Shown in pieces: positions 1-5,762 of a stretch of 7,195 bases of DNA (positions within the stretch are counted from its first letter, which is position 1; every line of letters starts with the position of its first letter). This DNA comes from JBDLRH01 sp039800165. Its GTDB lineage: Bacteria > Pseudomonadota > Gammaproteobacteria > Burkholderiales > Burkholderiaceae_C. The translations under genes were made by a program, and so were the position numbers. The notes beneath the pieces were generated by a model. The model saw only the letters and a program-made list of their open reading frames with translations. It did no database searches and was not told where the DNA came from. Location: positions 1-7,195 of the forward strand of contig JBDLRH010000029.1 in the NCBI GenBank assembly GCA_039800165.1, written 5' to 3'.

Positions 1-803
1 TGTTCAAGCTCACCACCCTCAACCTCAACGGCATCCGCTCGGCCACCACCAAGGGCGTCGAGGCCTGGATGCATTCTGTTGCGCCTGATTGTATTTGCGT
101 GCAGGAGGTCAAGGCCCAGGCGGCCGACGTGGCGGGGCGTTTCGAGGAGCTGGCCGGCCTGCGCGGGCACTTTCACTTTGCGCAGAAGAAGGGCTATTCG
201 GGTGTGGGCGTCTACACGCGGCATGAGCCGAGCGAGGTGAAGGTGGGCTTTGGCAACGACGAGTTCGATGCCGAAGGGCGCTACTTCGAGCTGCGCTTCG
301 ACACGCAGAAGCGCAAGCTGTCGGTCATCAGCGCCTACTTTCCCAGCGGCTCGTCGGGTGAAGATCGCCAGCAGGCCAAGTTCCGGTTTCTGGCGGCCTT
401 CGAGCCGCACCTGGTGGCGCTGAAGAAGAAGCGCGACTTCATCCTGTGCGGCGACATCAACATCGCGCACCGCGAGATCGACCTGAAGAACTGGAAGGGC
501 AACCAGAAGAACAGCGGCTTCCTGCCCGAAGAGCGTGCCTGGATGACGCAGCTGCTCGAAGCAGGGCGCGGCGGTGGCGGTCTGGTCGATGTGTACCGCC
601 GCCTGCACCCCGACGAAGGCGAGGGCGCCTACACCTGGTGGAGCAACCGCGGGCAGGCGTATGCCAAGAACGTGGGCTGGCGGCTGGACTACCACCTGGC
701 CACGCCGGCGCTGGCCGAACATGCACGACAGGCCGCGGTGTACAAGGCGCAGCGTTTCTCGGATCATGCGCCGCTGACCATCGGCTATGACTTCACGCTG
801 TGA
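1..803 (+). CDS. xth: Exodeoxyribonuclease III (AP endonuclease), start codon cut by window edge
   Basis: This is a Mg-dependent cytosolic DNA repair nuclease of the exonuclease III/APE family. The family cleaves abasic sites and degrades one strand of duplex DNA 3' to 5'. The frame is open from base 3 and bases 1-2 are 'tg', so the first base of the start codon probably lies just outside. That gives 267 residues, close to the roughly 268 of E. coli Exo III. With that numbering the active-site set is complete: LNLNG (Asn10), VQEVK (Glu36), SAYFPSGS (Tyr113), CGDINIAH (Asp152, Asn154), GWRLDY (Asp230) and FSDHAPL (Asp255, His256). The insert around residues 164-176 (KNWKGNQKNSGF) is typical of the bacterial family. 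The stop overlaps the dgkA start (GTGA), so the two are probably cotranscribed and coupled. Its promoter is not in the window. An ATG at position 69 would delete the Asn10 and Glu36 region's beta strand and is not the true start. Confidence 0.95.
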   Translation, partial: FKLTTLNLNGIRSATTKGVEAWMHSVAPDCICVQEVKAQAADVAGRFEELAGLRGHFHFAQKKGYSGVGVYTRHEPSEVKVGFGNDEFDAEGRYFELRFDTQKRKLSVISAYFPSGSSGEDRQQAKFRFLAAFEPHLVALKKKRDFILCGDINIAHREIDLKNWKGNQKNSGFLPEERAWMTQLLEAGRGGGGLVDVYRRLHPDEGEGAYTWWSNRGQAYAKNVGWRLDYHLATPALAEHARQAAVYKAQRFSDHAPLTIGYDFTL

Positions 804-1210
804 CCCAACCGGCTTCTGAACGGCCTGCCCCTTCGCAGGGCGCCCCCACCCACAAGCCCGGCGGCCTGGCCCGTCTCGGCCCCGCACTGGCCAACTCGTT
901 GTCTGGCTTTCGTCTGGGCTGGGCCGAGCCCGCGTTTCGCCAGGAGGTGGGCGTGGCGGTCGTCGCGGTGCCGGCTGCCATGTGGGTGGGCCGCAGCTGG
1001 GTTGAAGCGGCGCTGCTGATGGCGGTGGTGGCGCTGGTGCTGATCACCGAACTGCTGAACACCGGCATCGAGGCCGCCATCGACCGCATCGGGCCCGAGT
1101 GGCATGCGCAGGCCAAGCGCGCCAAGGACGTGGCCAGCGCTGCGGTGCTGATCAGCCTGCTGCTGTGCGGTGGCGTCTGGCTGGCGGCGCTGTGGGTGCG
1201 GCTGGCATGA
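800..1210 (+). CDS. dgkA: Diacylglycerol kinase, DgkA family (integral membrane)
   Basis: Small inner-membrane kinase of the prokaryotic DgkA family. It phosphorylates diacylglycerol with ATP to phosphatidate, recycling diacylglycerol released when phospholipid head groups are used for envelope glycans. The protein has 136 residues; E. coli DgkA has about 121. The excess is a Pro/Ala-rich N-terminus of about 25 residues. The signature is intact: an amphipathic start ending EPAFRQE (Glu43, Glu49), then ELLNTGIEAAIDRIG with Glu84, Asn87, Glu91 (aligned to the catalytic Glu of E. coli) and Asp95, then RAKDVASAAV (Lys109, Asp110). Three hydrophobic segments lie near residues 50-64, 68-90 and 112-133. 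The start is GTG at 800, overlapping the xth stop by 4 bases. No separate promoter is visible, so expression by read-through and translational coupling from xth is likely. The start choice rests on the overlap; the N-terminal tail itself is not conserved in E. coli. Confidence 0.93.
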   Translation: MTQPASERPAPSQGAPTHKPGGLARLGPALANSLSGFRLGWAEPAFRQEVGVAVVAVPAAMWVGRSWVEAALLMAVVALVLITELLNTGIEAAIDRIGPEWHAQAKRAKDVASAAVLISLLLCGGVWLAALWVRLA

Positions 1211-1225
1211 ACCTGTCCATCAACC

Positions 1226-1230
1226 AGGAG
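1226..1230 (+). promoter_or_regulatory. Shine-Dalgarno for the crotonase gene
   Basis: AGGAG lies five bases before the ATG at 1236, inside the 25-base gap after dgkA. It fixes the start. The in-frame ATG at 1170 lies within dgkA and lacks such a site. This is the clearest ribosome binding site on the plus strand of the window. Confidence 0.8.
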
Positions 1231-1235
1231 TTTGG

Positions 1236-2039
1236 ATGAGCACACCCACCGCTTCGGCGTCCCCGGTCACGCTGCGCCGCGACGGCGCCGTGGCCGTTCT
1301 GTCTTTCAACCGGCCCGAGGCGCTGAATGCGCTGGACATCGCGAGTGCGCAGGCCTTTGCCGCCGCCTGCCGCGAAATCGCTGCCGATTCGGCGGCCGGC
1401 CGCGTGCGTGCGGTGGTGATGCGCGGCGAAGGCAAGGCCTTCGGTGCCGGCGGCGATGTGGCGCAGATGCACCAGGGCGGCGCGGCGGTGGCGCGCGAGC
1501 TGATCGAGAACATGCACGAAGGTGTGCGGCTGCTGGCCGGCATCGACGCGCCGGTGATCGCCAGCCTGCATGGCGTGGTGGCCGGTGGCAGCCTGAGCCT
1601 GGCCGCGTGCTGCGACCTGGCGGTGGCAGCCGAAGGCACGCGCTTTAACCTGGCCTACGCCAACATCGGCGCGAGCTGCGATGTGTCGGCGTCGTGGAGC
1701 CTGCCGCGCCTGGTGGGGCTGCGCAATGCGATGCAGATCGCGCTGCTGTCCGAGACCTTCGACGCAGCCGAAGCGCTGCGCCTGGGCTTGGTGAACCGCG
1801 TGGTGCCGGCAGCAGAGCTGGAGGCCACGGTGTCGGCGCTCGCGCAGCGCATGGCGGGTGGCCCGACGCGGGCTTATGGTCACCTCAAGCGGCTGATGCG
1901 GCAGTCACTGGATCGCGACCTGGGCGCGCAACTGGACGCCGAGCGCGATGCCTTCCTGGACTGCACCACCACCGCAGACTTCAGCGAAGGCATTGCGGCC
2001 TTCGTGGCCAAGCGCAAGCCGCAGTTCGGCGGGCGCTGA
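1236..2039 (+). CDS. Enoyl-CoA hydratase/isomerase family protein (crotonase fold)
   Basis: Cytosolic crotonase-superfamily enzyme of 267 residues, acting on an acyl-CoA thioester, probably in fatty or aromatic acid catabolism; the substrate cannot be read. The N-terminal core shows SFNRPEALNAL (23-33). The first oxyanion-hole loop is GKAFGAGGDVAQM (66-78) and the second is HGVVAGGSLSLAACCDLAVAAE (112-133). The C-terminal part carries LRLGLVNRVVP (181-191). Aligned by the conserved Cys-Asp pair, the two glutamates that hydrate in rat crotonase (Glu144, Glu164) are Ser121 and Tyr141 here. An Asp is present at 149, about where PaaG-type Delta3,Delta2-enoyl-CoA isomerases carry their catalytic Asp. 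Isomerase activity is therefore more likely than hydratase (inference). The gene sits 25 bases after dgkA with its own Shine-Dalgarno, so it may be the third gene of an xth-dgkA operon, although no functional link to them is apparent. It ends 15 bases from a convergent gene. Confidence 0.9.
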   Translation: MSTPTASASPVTLRRDGAVAVLSFNRPEALNALDIASAQAFAAACREIAADSAAGRVRAVVMRGEGKAFGAGGDVAQMHQGGAAVARELIENMHEGVRLLAGIDAPVIASLHGVVAGGSLSLAACCDLAVAAEGTRFNLAYANIGASCDVSASWSLPRLVGLRNAMQIALLSETFDAAEALRLGLVNRVVPAAELEATVSALAQRMAGGPTRAYGHLKRLMRQSLDRDLGAQLDAERDAFLDCTTTADFSEGIAAFVAKRKPQFGGR

Positions 2040-2044
2040 GCGCC
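2032..2044. repeat. Small GC hairpin enclosing the crotonase stop codon
   Basis: GGCGC (2032-2036) and GCGCC (2040-2044) pair perfectly around the stop codon TGA as a three-base loop. The hairpin lies at the junction of two convergent genes. No T-run follows on the plus strand, so it is at best a weak or bidirectional terminator. A 5-bp GC stem is common by chance in DNA this GC-rich. Confidence 0.35.
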
Positions 2045-2054
2045 ACCTGGCAGA

Positions 2055-2576
2055 TCAGTTCCAGCCCGGCACGCGACGCAACACGAAGCGGCGCGGTGCG
2101 GGCGACGCAGGGCCCGTGCCGCGCGCATCAGACGCACGTCGCTGGCCCGTGAATTCGCGGCCGCACTGACTGGGCGTGGCCTGCGCCGTCCACACCGCGC
2201 TGATGCGCTGGCCGTCGTCAGACTCATCCAGCACCAGTTCGCCGTCGTCCACATCCCCCGACAGCAGCGACTGGCGGCCGCCGCGGTTGACCGCGCCGCG
2301 CAGGCTGTCCGCATACTGTGGATGCCGCTCGAACAGCACGCTGGAGACCTCGCCGTCGTCGAACTGCACCCGCCACAGACCGTACAGGTTCAGCGCTTTC
2401 AGATCGCTGGCCGCCGTGCATGCGCCTGTGCTTGCAGGCGTGCTTGCGGGCGTACCTGCGGGCGTACGGGCGGTATCGGCCTGCGCGGTGGCGGGCCAGG
2501 TCAGTGCGCCCAGCACGACCCACATGCCGAGCAAGGCAAGCCGTGGCCGTGCAACGGTCGCGCGGCCCGCCTTCAT
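2055..2576 (-). CDS. Predicted exported protein of unknown function
   Basis: I do not recognise the family by name. The 173-residue product begins with a basic stretch (MKAGRATVARPR) and a hydrophobic core near 13-26. A PATAQA-D sequence then gives a good signal peptidase I site after Ala33, so periplasmic or secreted export is likely. A low-complexity Thr-Pro-Ala linker (about 36-52) follows, then a compact domain (about 58-143) starting LNLYGLWRVQFDDGE and rich in predicted beta strands, with GDVDDGELVLDESDDGQ (107-123). Two cysteines of the mature part (53 and 138) could form a disulfide after export. The tail (about 145-173) is Arg/Pro-rich. No lipobox is seen. The ATG overlaps the rep stop by 4 bases (ATGA) and no Shine-Dalgarno is evident, so translation is probably coupled to rep. 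The signal peptide and the tight junction support a real gene over its antisense shadows. Confidence 0.72.
   Translation of the reverse strand: MKAGRATVARPRLALLGMWVVLGALTWPATAQADTARTPAGTPASTPASTGACTAASDLKALNLYGLWRVQFDDGEVSSVLFERHPQYADSLRGAVNRGGRQSLLSGDVDDGELVLDESDDGQRISAVWTAQATPSQCGREFTGQRRASDARGTGPASPAPRRFVLRRVPGWN
2428..2470. repeat. Imperfect 12-bp tandem repeat, about 3.5 units
   Basis: Units begin at 2428, 2440, 2452 and 2464 (partial), for example GTGCTTGCAGGC then GTGCTTGCGGGC then GTACCTGCGGGC. Being a multiple of three, the repeat keeps frame. On the minus strand it encodes the TPAGTPASTPAST linker just after the signal peptide of the exported protein. Confidence 0.8.
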
Positions 2577-4693
2577 GGGCGGCTGCCGAAGTCGCCGGCC
2601 TCGGCGGCGCTGGCCTGCTCGGCCTTCTTCGCGAATTCGGCGCGCAGCGCCTTGAGCTTTTCGCGCGGGTCTTCCTTTGCGGTGGCCTGGTCGAGCGCCA
2701 TCTCGGCGATGAATCGGCTGGGGGCGGCACTCACCATCTCGCGGCCCTTCTTGCGCTTCTTGACCCAGCTGACCGCCAGGCTGCGCTGCGCGCGGGTGAT
2801 GCCCACATACATCAGGCGGCGCTCTTCCTGCAGCTGCAGCAGCGCGCCAGCCGACGCCGCATCGCGGCCCAGGCCATCGTCATCGCGGCGAAAGGGCAGC
2901 AGGCCTTCGTTCACGCCGGCCAGCATCACGTGCGGCCACTCCAGGCCCTTGGCGGCGTGCAGCGTGGACAGCGTCACCACGTTCTGCTCGTCGCTGCGCT
3001 CGTTCAGCGTGGACAGCAGCGAGATGGTCTGCGCCACCTCCAGCAGCGACTTCTTCTCGGAGGCAAGCGTGACCCCGGCGGTGTCGTCCACCTGACCGCC
3101 GCAGCGCTGCGCCATCCAGTCGCAGAACTCCAGCACGTTGGTCCAGCGGGCGGCGGCCAGCTTGTCGTTGTCTTCGCTGTCGTGCAGGTGCCGCTCGTAG
3201 CCGATGTCCTTGAGCCAGCCCAGCAAGAAGGCGCGCGCGTCTTCGGCGCCGTGCGTGTGGCGGGCGCGGTACTCCAGGTCGTTCACCTCGCGGCCGAACT
3301 CCTGCAGGCTGCCGATCGCGCGTGCGGGCAGCGCACTGGGCAGGCTGGGCGAGAACAGCGCCGCAAACAGGCTGATGCGGTACTTGCTGGCAAACACACC
3401 CAGCTGCTGCAGCGTGGTGTGGCCGATGCCGCGCTTGGGCGTGGTGACGGCGCGCAGAAAAGCCGGATCGTCGTCGCTGTTGACCCACAGCCGCAGCCAG
3501 GCGCACAGGTCGCGGATCTCGGCGCGGTCAAAGAAGCTCTGGCCGCCTGACACCTTGTACGGAATCTGCGCCTTGCGCAGCGCCTGCTCGAAGGCGCGGG
3601 CCTGGTGGTTGGCGCGGTACAGCACCGCAAAGTCCTTCCAGTCACGGCCTGTGCCCGCGCTGCTGGCGGTGGCGGCCAGGCCCGCGCGGATCGACTGGAT
3701 GCGCGCCACCGCGCGCTCGGCCTCGTGCTCTTCGTTGTCGGCGTCGATCACCCGCACCGGCTCGCCCTCGCCGAGCTCGCTGAACAGCTTCTTCGGATAC
3801 AGCTTGGGGTTGGGCTGGATGACGTTGTTGGCCGCGCGCAGGATGGCGCTGGTGGAGCGGTAGTTCTGCTCAAGCTTGATGACCTTGAGCTTCGGGAAGT
3901 CCTGCGGCAGCCGCTTGAGGTTGTCCAGCGTGGCGCCGCGCCAGCCGTAGATGCTCTGGTCGTCGTCGCCCACCGCGGTGAAGCAGGCGCGGCCGGTGGC
4001 CGGGTCGCCCACCAGCAGCTTGAGCAGCTCGTACTGCGTGGCGTTGGTGTCCTGGTACTCGTCGACCAGCACATGCGCGAGCTGCTTGCGCCACTTCTCG
4101 CGCACCTCGGGGTGCTGCTGCAGCAGCTTGAGCGGCAGGCCGATCAGGTCATCAAAGTCCACGCTCTGGTAGGCGCTCAGGCGCTCTTCGTAGCGCGCCA
4201 TGATGCGCGCGGTGGTGCGCTCGTGGTCGTCCTTGGCCTGCGCCTCGGCCTGCTGCGCATTGAGCCCCATGTTCTTCCACAGGCTGATCGCCCACTGCCA
4301 CTGCCGTGCGGTGGCGGCGTCGGTGGTGCCGCCCGCATCCTTCAGGATGCTGGTGACGTCGTCGCTGTCGAGGATGCTGAACTGCGGCTTCAGGCCCAGC
4401 GCGGCACCGTCTTGGCGCAGCAGCCGCACGCCCAGCGCATGGAAGGTGCAAATCAGCACGTCGCCGGCCGGCTTGCCGATCAGCCCCCTGGCACGCTCGC
4501 GCATCTCGGCAGCGGCCTTGTTGGTGAAGGTGATCGCCGCGATGCTGCGCGGCTCGTGGTCGGCCTGGATGAGCCGCGCGATCTTGTGGGTGATGACGCG
4601 CGTCTTGCCCGACCCGGCGCCGGCCAGTACCAGACAGGGCCCGTGCAGGTGGTGCACCGCTTCAAGCTGCGCGGGATTGAGGCCGGTCGTCAT
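2573..4693 (-). CDS. rep: ATP-dependent DNA helicase Rep (UvrD/Rep superfamily 1A)
   Basis: Cytosolic 3'-5' DNA translocase/helicase. In E. coli, Rep assists the replisome past bound protein and helps restart forks. The protein has 706 residues from the chosen start (E. coli Rep 673). Motifs in order: Q-motif LNPAQLEAV (5-13), Walker A AGAGSGKT (24-31), Ia ITFTNKAA (54-61), Walker B VDEYQDTN (210-217), III VGDDDQSIYGWRGA (241-254), IV EQNYRS (275-280), V TLSTLHAAKGLEW (574-586) and VI YVGITRAQ (629-636). All catalytic residues are present. Long stretches such as FPKLKVIKLEQNYRS match Rep rather than UvrD, and no long UvrD-type C-terminal extension exists. Small insertions lie near 338-350 and 601-622, and a charged Ala-rich tail near 670-706. 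The start ATG at 4693 gives the usual MTTGLNPAQ beginning. An upstream in-frame ATG (4759) would add 22 unfamily-like residues. No Shine-Dalgarno precedes it. The stop overlaps the start of the exported-protein gene. Confidence 0.94.
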   Translation of the reverse strand: MTTGLNPAQLEAVHHLHGPCLVLAGAGSGKTRVITHKIARLIQADHEPRSIAAITFTNKAAAEMRERARGLIGKPAGDVLICTFHALGVRLLRQDGAALGLKPQFSILDSDDVTSILKDAGGTTDAATARQWQWAISLWKNMGLNAQQAEAQAKDDHERTTARIMARYEERLSAYQSVDFDDLIGLPLKLLQQHPEVREKWRKQLAHVLVDEYQDTNATQYELLKLLVGDPATGRACFTAVGDDDQSIYGWRGATLDNLKRLPQDFPKLKVIKLEQNYRSTSAILRAANNVIQPNPKLYPKKLFSELGEGEPVRVIDADNEEHEAERAVARIQSIRAGLAATASSAGTGRDWKDFAVLYRANHQARAFEQALRKAQIPYKVSGGQSFFDRAEIRDLCAWLRLWVNSDDDPAFLRAVTTPKRGIGHTTLQQLGVFASKYRISLFAALFSPSLPSALPARAIGSLQEFGREVNDLEYRARHTHGAEDARAFLLGWLKDIGYERHLHDSEDNDKLAAARWTNVLEFCDWMAQRCGGQVDDTAGVTLASEKKSLLEVAQTISLLSTLNERSDEQNVVTLSTLHAAKGLEWPHVMLAGVNEGLLPFRRDDDGLGRDAASAGALLQLQEERRLMYVGITRAQRSLAVSWVKKRKKGREMVSAAPSRFIAEMALDQATAKEDPREKLKALRAEFAKKAEQASAAEAGDFGSRP

Positions 4694-4703
4694 GGGAGCG
4701 CGG

Positions 4704-4709
4704 ATGATA
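4704..4709 (-). promoter_or_regulatory. Candidate -10 element for rep
   Basis: Read on the minus strand the hexamer is TATCAT, one mismatch from TATAAT. It ends ten bases before the rep ATG. Transcription starting about seven bases downstream would leave a leader of only a few bases, which fits the absence of a Shine-Dalgarno. No TTGACA-like -35 is found 17 bases upstream, so this rests on one hexamer in a short region. Confidence 0.35.
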
Positions 4710-4727
4710 CCGATGCAGCCCGATGCA
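4710..4727. repeat. Direct repeat CCGATGCA in the rep/permease divergent region
   Basis: The octamer CCGATGCA occurs at 4710-4717 and again at 4720-4727, ten bases apart, which is one helical turn. It lies immediately upstream of the rep -10 candidate, where a regulator could bind. It may be chance. Confidence 0.4.
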
Positions 4728-4767
4728 CCGGCGACACACCGCTGCGCGGCAGCGGCCACGGCGCGCG

Positions 4768-4773
4768 GACAAT
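4768..4773 (+). promoter_or_regulatory. Candidate -10 element for the AEC permease
   Basis: GACAAT, two mismatches from TATAAT, is followed by six bases and then the GTG start at 4780. A start site at the usual distance would fall on or next to the GTG, giving a leaderless or near-leaderless transcript. No good -35 hexamer is visible in the GC-rich upstream sequence. Confidence 0.35.
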
Positions 4774-4779
4774 AGGGCC

Positions 4780-5745
4780 GTGCTCGACATCCTGAAGGTC
4801 ACCTTTCCGTTCTTCGCGCTGGTGCTGTGCGGCTACCTGGCGGCGCGCCGTGGCCTGCTGCCGCTGGAGGCGATCGCCGGGCTCAACAGCTTCGTGCTGT
4901 TCTTCGCCCTGCCGTGCATGCTGTTCCGCTTTGGCTCGACCACGCCGATTGCGCAGCTGCTCGATGGCGCGGCGCTGCTCGTGTACCTGGTGTGCGCGCT
5001 GCAGATGGTGGCCTTCACCGTGGCCAGCACCATGAACCGGCGCATCGGCTGGAACGATGCGGCCTTCGGCGCGCTGGTGTCGGCGTTTCCGAACACCGGC
5101 TTCATGGGCGTGCCGCTGCTGGTGGCGCTGCTCGGGCCGCAGGCCGCCGGGCCGGCCATCGTCACCATCCTGGTGGACCTGATCGTGACCTCGTCGCTGT
5201 GCATTGCGCTGTCGCGGCTGGACGGCGCCGACGAGCACGGTGCATCTCAGGCAGCACGCAACGCGCTGCGCGGCGTGCTGGTCAACCCGATGCCCTGGGC
5301 CATCCTGGCAGGCGCGGTGGTGTCATGGCAGGGCCTGGAGCTGCCCCGGCCGGCGATGCAGACCATCGGGCTACTGGCCGATGCAGCCTCGCCGGTGGCG
5401 CTGTTCACCATCGGGGCGGTGCTGGCGCGCTCGGCCATCCTCAACGCCCGCGTGGCCGCGCAGCCGATGCCGCTGCGCGACTACCTGCCCCCGGTGGCCT
5501 TCAAGCTGGTGCTGCACCCGCTGCTGGTGCTGCTGACCGGCGTGGGCGCCATGCAGATCGGCCTGCCGCTGGACCGCTTTGCGCTTACGGTGATGGTGCT
5601 GGTGGCGGCGCTGCCGAGCGCCAGCAACGTGTCGGTGCTGGCCGAGCGCTTTGGCGCCGACACCGGCCGCATCGCGCGCATCATCCTGCTGAGCACCGCG
5701 CTCGCGTTCCTGAGCTTCTCAGGGGCGGTGGCGCTGATCACCTGA
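4780..5745 (+). CDS. AEC (auxin efflux carrier) family transporter
   Basis: Inner-membrane permease of the AEC family within the bile/arsenite/riboflavin transporter superfamily. Bacterial members include malonate and malate carriers, but most have unknown substrates, and nothing here fixes one. The 321 residues match the usual 300-320. About ten hydrophobic segments are seen, near 5-22, 34-50, 62-82, 97-118, 125-145, 169-187, 196-216, 237-256, 266-284 and 299-320. Family features include FPNTGFMGVPLL (103-114), a Asn-Pro at 169-170 opening the second half, SPVALFTIG (204-212), KLVLHPLL (242-249) and ALPSASNVSVLAERFG (277-292). The polar loop at 146-163 between the two five-helix halves is likely cytoplasmic. 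The GTG at 4780 gives the typical MLDIL beginning. An ATG at 4723 would add 19 Arg-rich residues (RRHTAARQRPRRADNR) not expected before the first helix. No clear Shine-Dalgarno precedes the GTG. The gene is divergent from rep and convergent with the aminotransferase. Confidence 0.9.
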   Translation: MLDILKVTFPFFALVLCGYLAARRGLLPLEAIAGLNSFVLFFALPCMLFRFGSTTPIAQLLDGAALLVYLVCALQMVAFTVASTMNRRIGWNDAAFGALVSAFPNTGFMGVPLLVALLGPQAAGPAIVTILVDLIVTSSLCIALSRLDGADEHGASQAARNALRGVLVNPMPWAILAGAVVSWQGLELPRPAMQTIGLLADAASPVALFTIGAVLARSAILNARVAAQPMPLRDYLPPVAFKLVLHPLLVLLTGVGAMQIGLPLDRFALTVMVLVAALPSASNVSVLAERFGADTGRIARIILLSTALAFLSFSGAVALIT

Positions 5746-5762
5746 CCCCGCAGGTCCTCAGG
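5741..5762. repeat. Imperfect inverted repeat spanning both convergent stop codons
   Basis: CCTGA (5741-5745) and TCAGG (5758-5762) are complementary arms. An inner GACC/GGTC pair (5744-5747, 5753-5756) around CCGCA is an alternative stem. The TGA of the permease and the TGA of the opposing aminotransferase are in the two outer arms. With no T-runs it is only a weak candidate for a shared terminator of the 12-base convergent junction. Confidence 0.35.

Noticed and set aside
1170..1235. Earlier in-frame ATG for the crotonase gene
   Set aside because: It lies inside dgkA without a Shine-Dalgarno. The ATG at 1236 has AGGAG at ideal spacing and gives a normal-length protein.
2151..2164. GAATTCGCGGCCGC, identical to an EcoRI-NotI cloning adapter
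   Set aside because: It sits in an uninterrupted reading frame (CGREFTG of the exported protein) with native composition on both sides. NotI-like strings are common in GC-rich genomes, so a cloning artefact or chimera is not supported.
2318..3550. Long plus-strand open frame (about 410 codons) antisense to rep and the exported-protein gene
   Set aside because: It is the complement of well-supported genes. GC-rich coding DNA has few stops on the opposite strand. The product is Arg/Ala/Gln-rich with no recognisable domain.
2573..4693. Calling the helicase UvrD or PcrA
   Set aside because: The length, the absence of a UvrD-like C-terminal extension and stretches nearly identical to E. coli Rep around motifs I, III and IV favour Rep.
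4694..4759. Upstream start extending Rep by 22 residues
   Set aside because: The extension (MAAAAQRCVAGASG...) is unlike Rep N-termini, while MTTGLNPAQ at 4693 is the typical beginning.
4723..4779. Upstream ATG extending the permease by 19 residues
   Set aside because: It adds an Arg-rich lead-in before a transmembrane helix. The GTG at 4780 gives the common MLDIL start of the AEC family.
3605..4795. Long plus-strand open frame (about 396 codons) antisense to the N-terminal half of rep
   Set aside because: It is a mirror of the Rep motifs, with low-complexity Val/Leu/Gln/Gly composition and no known family features.
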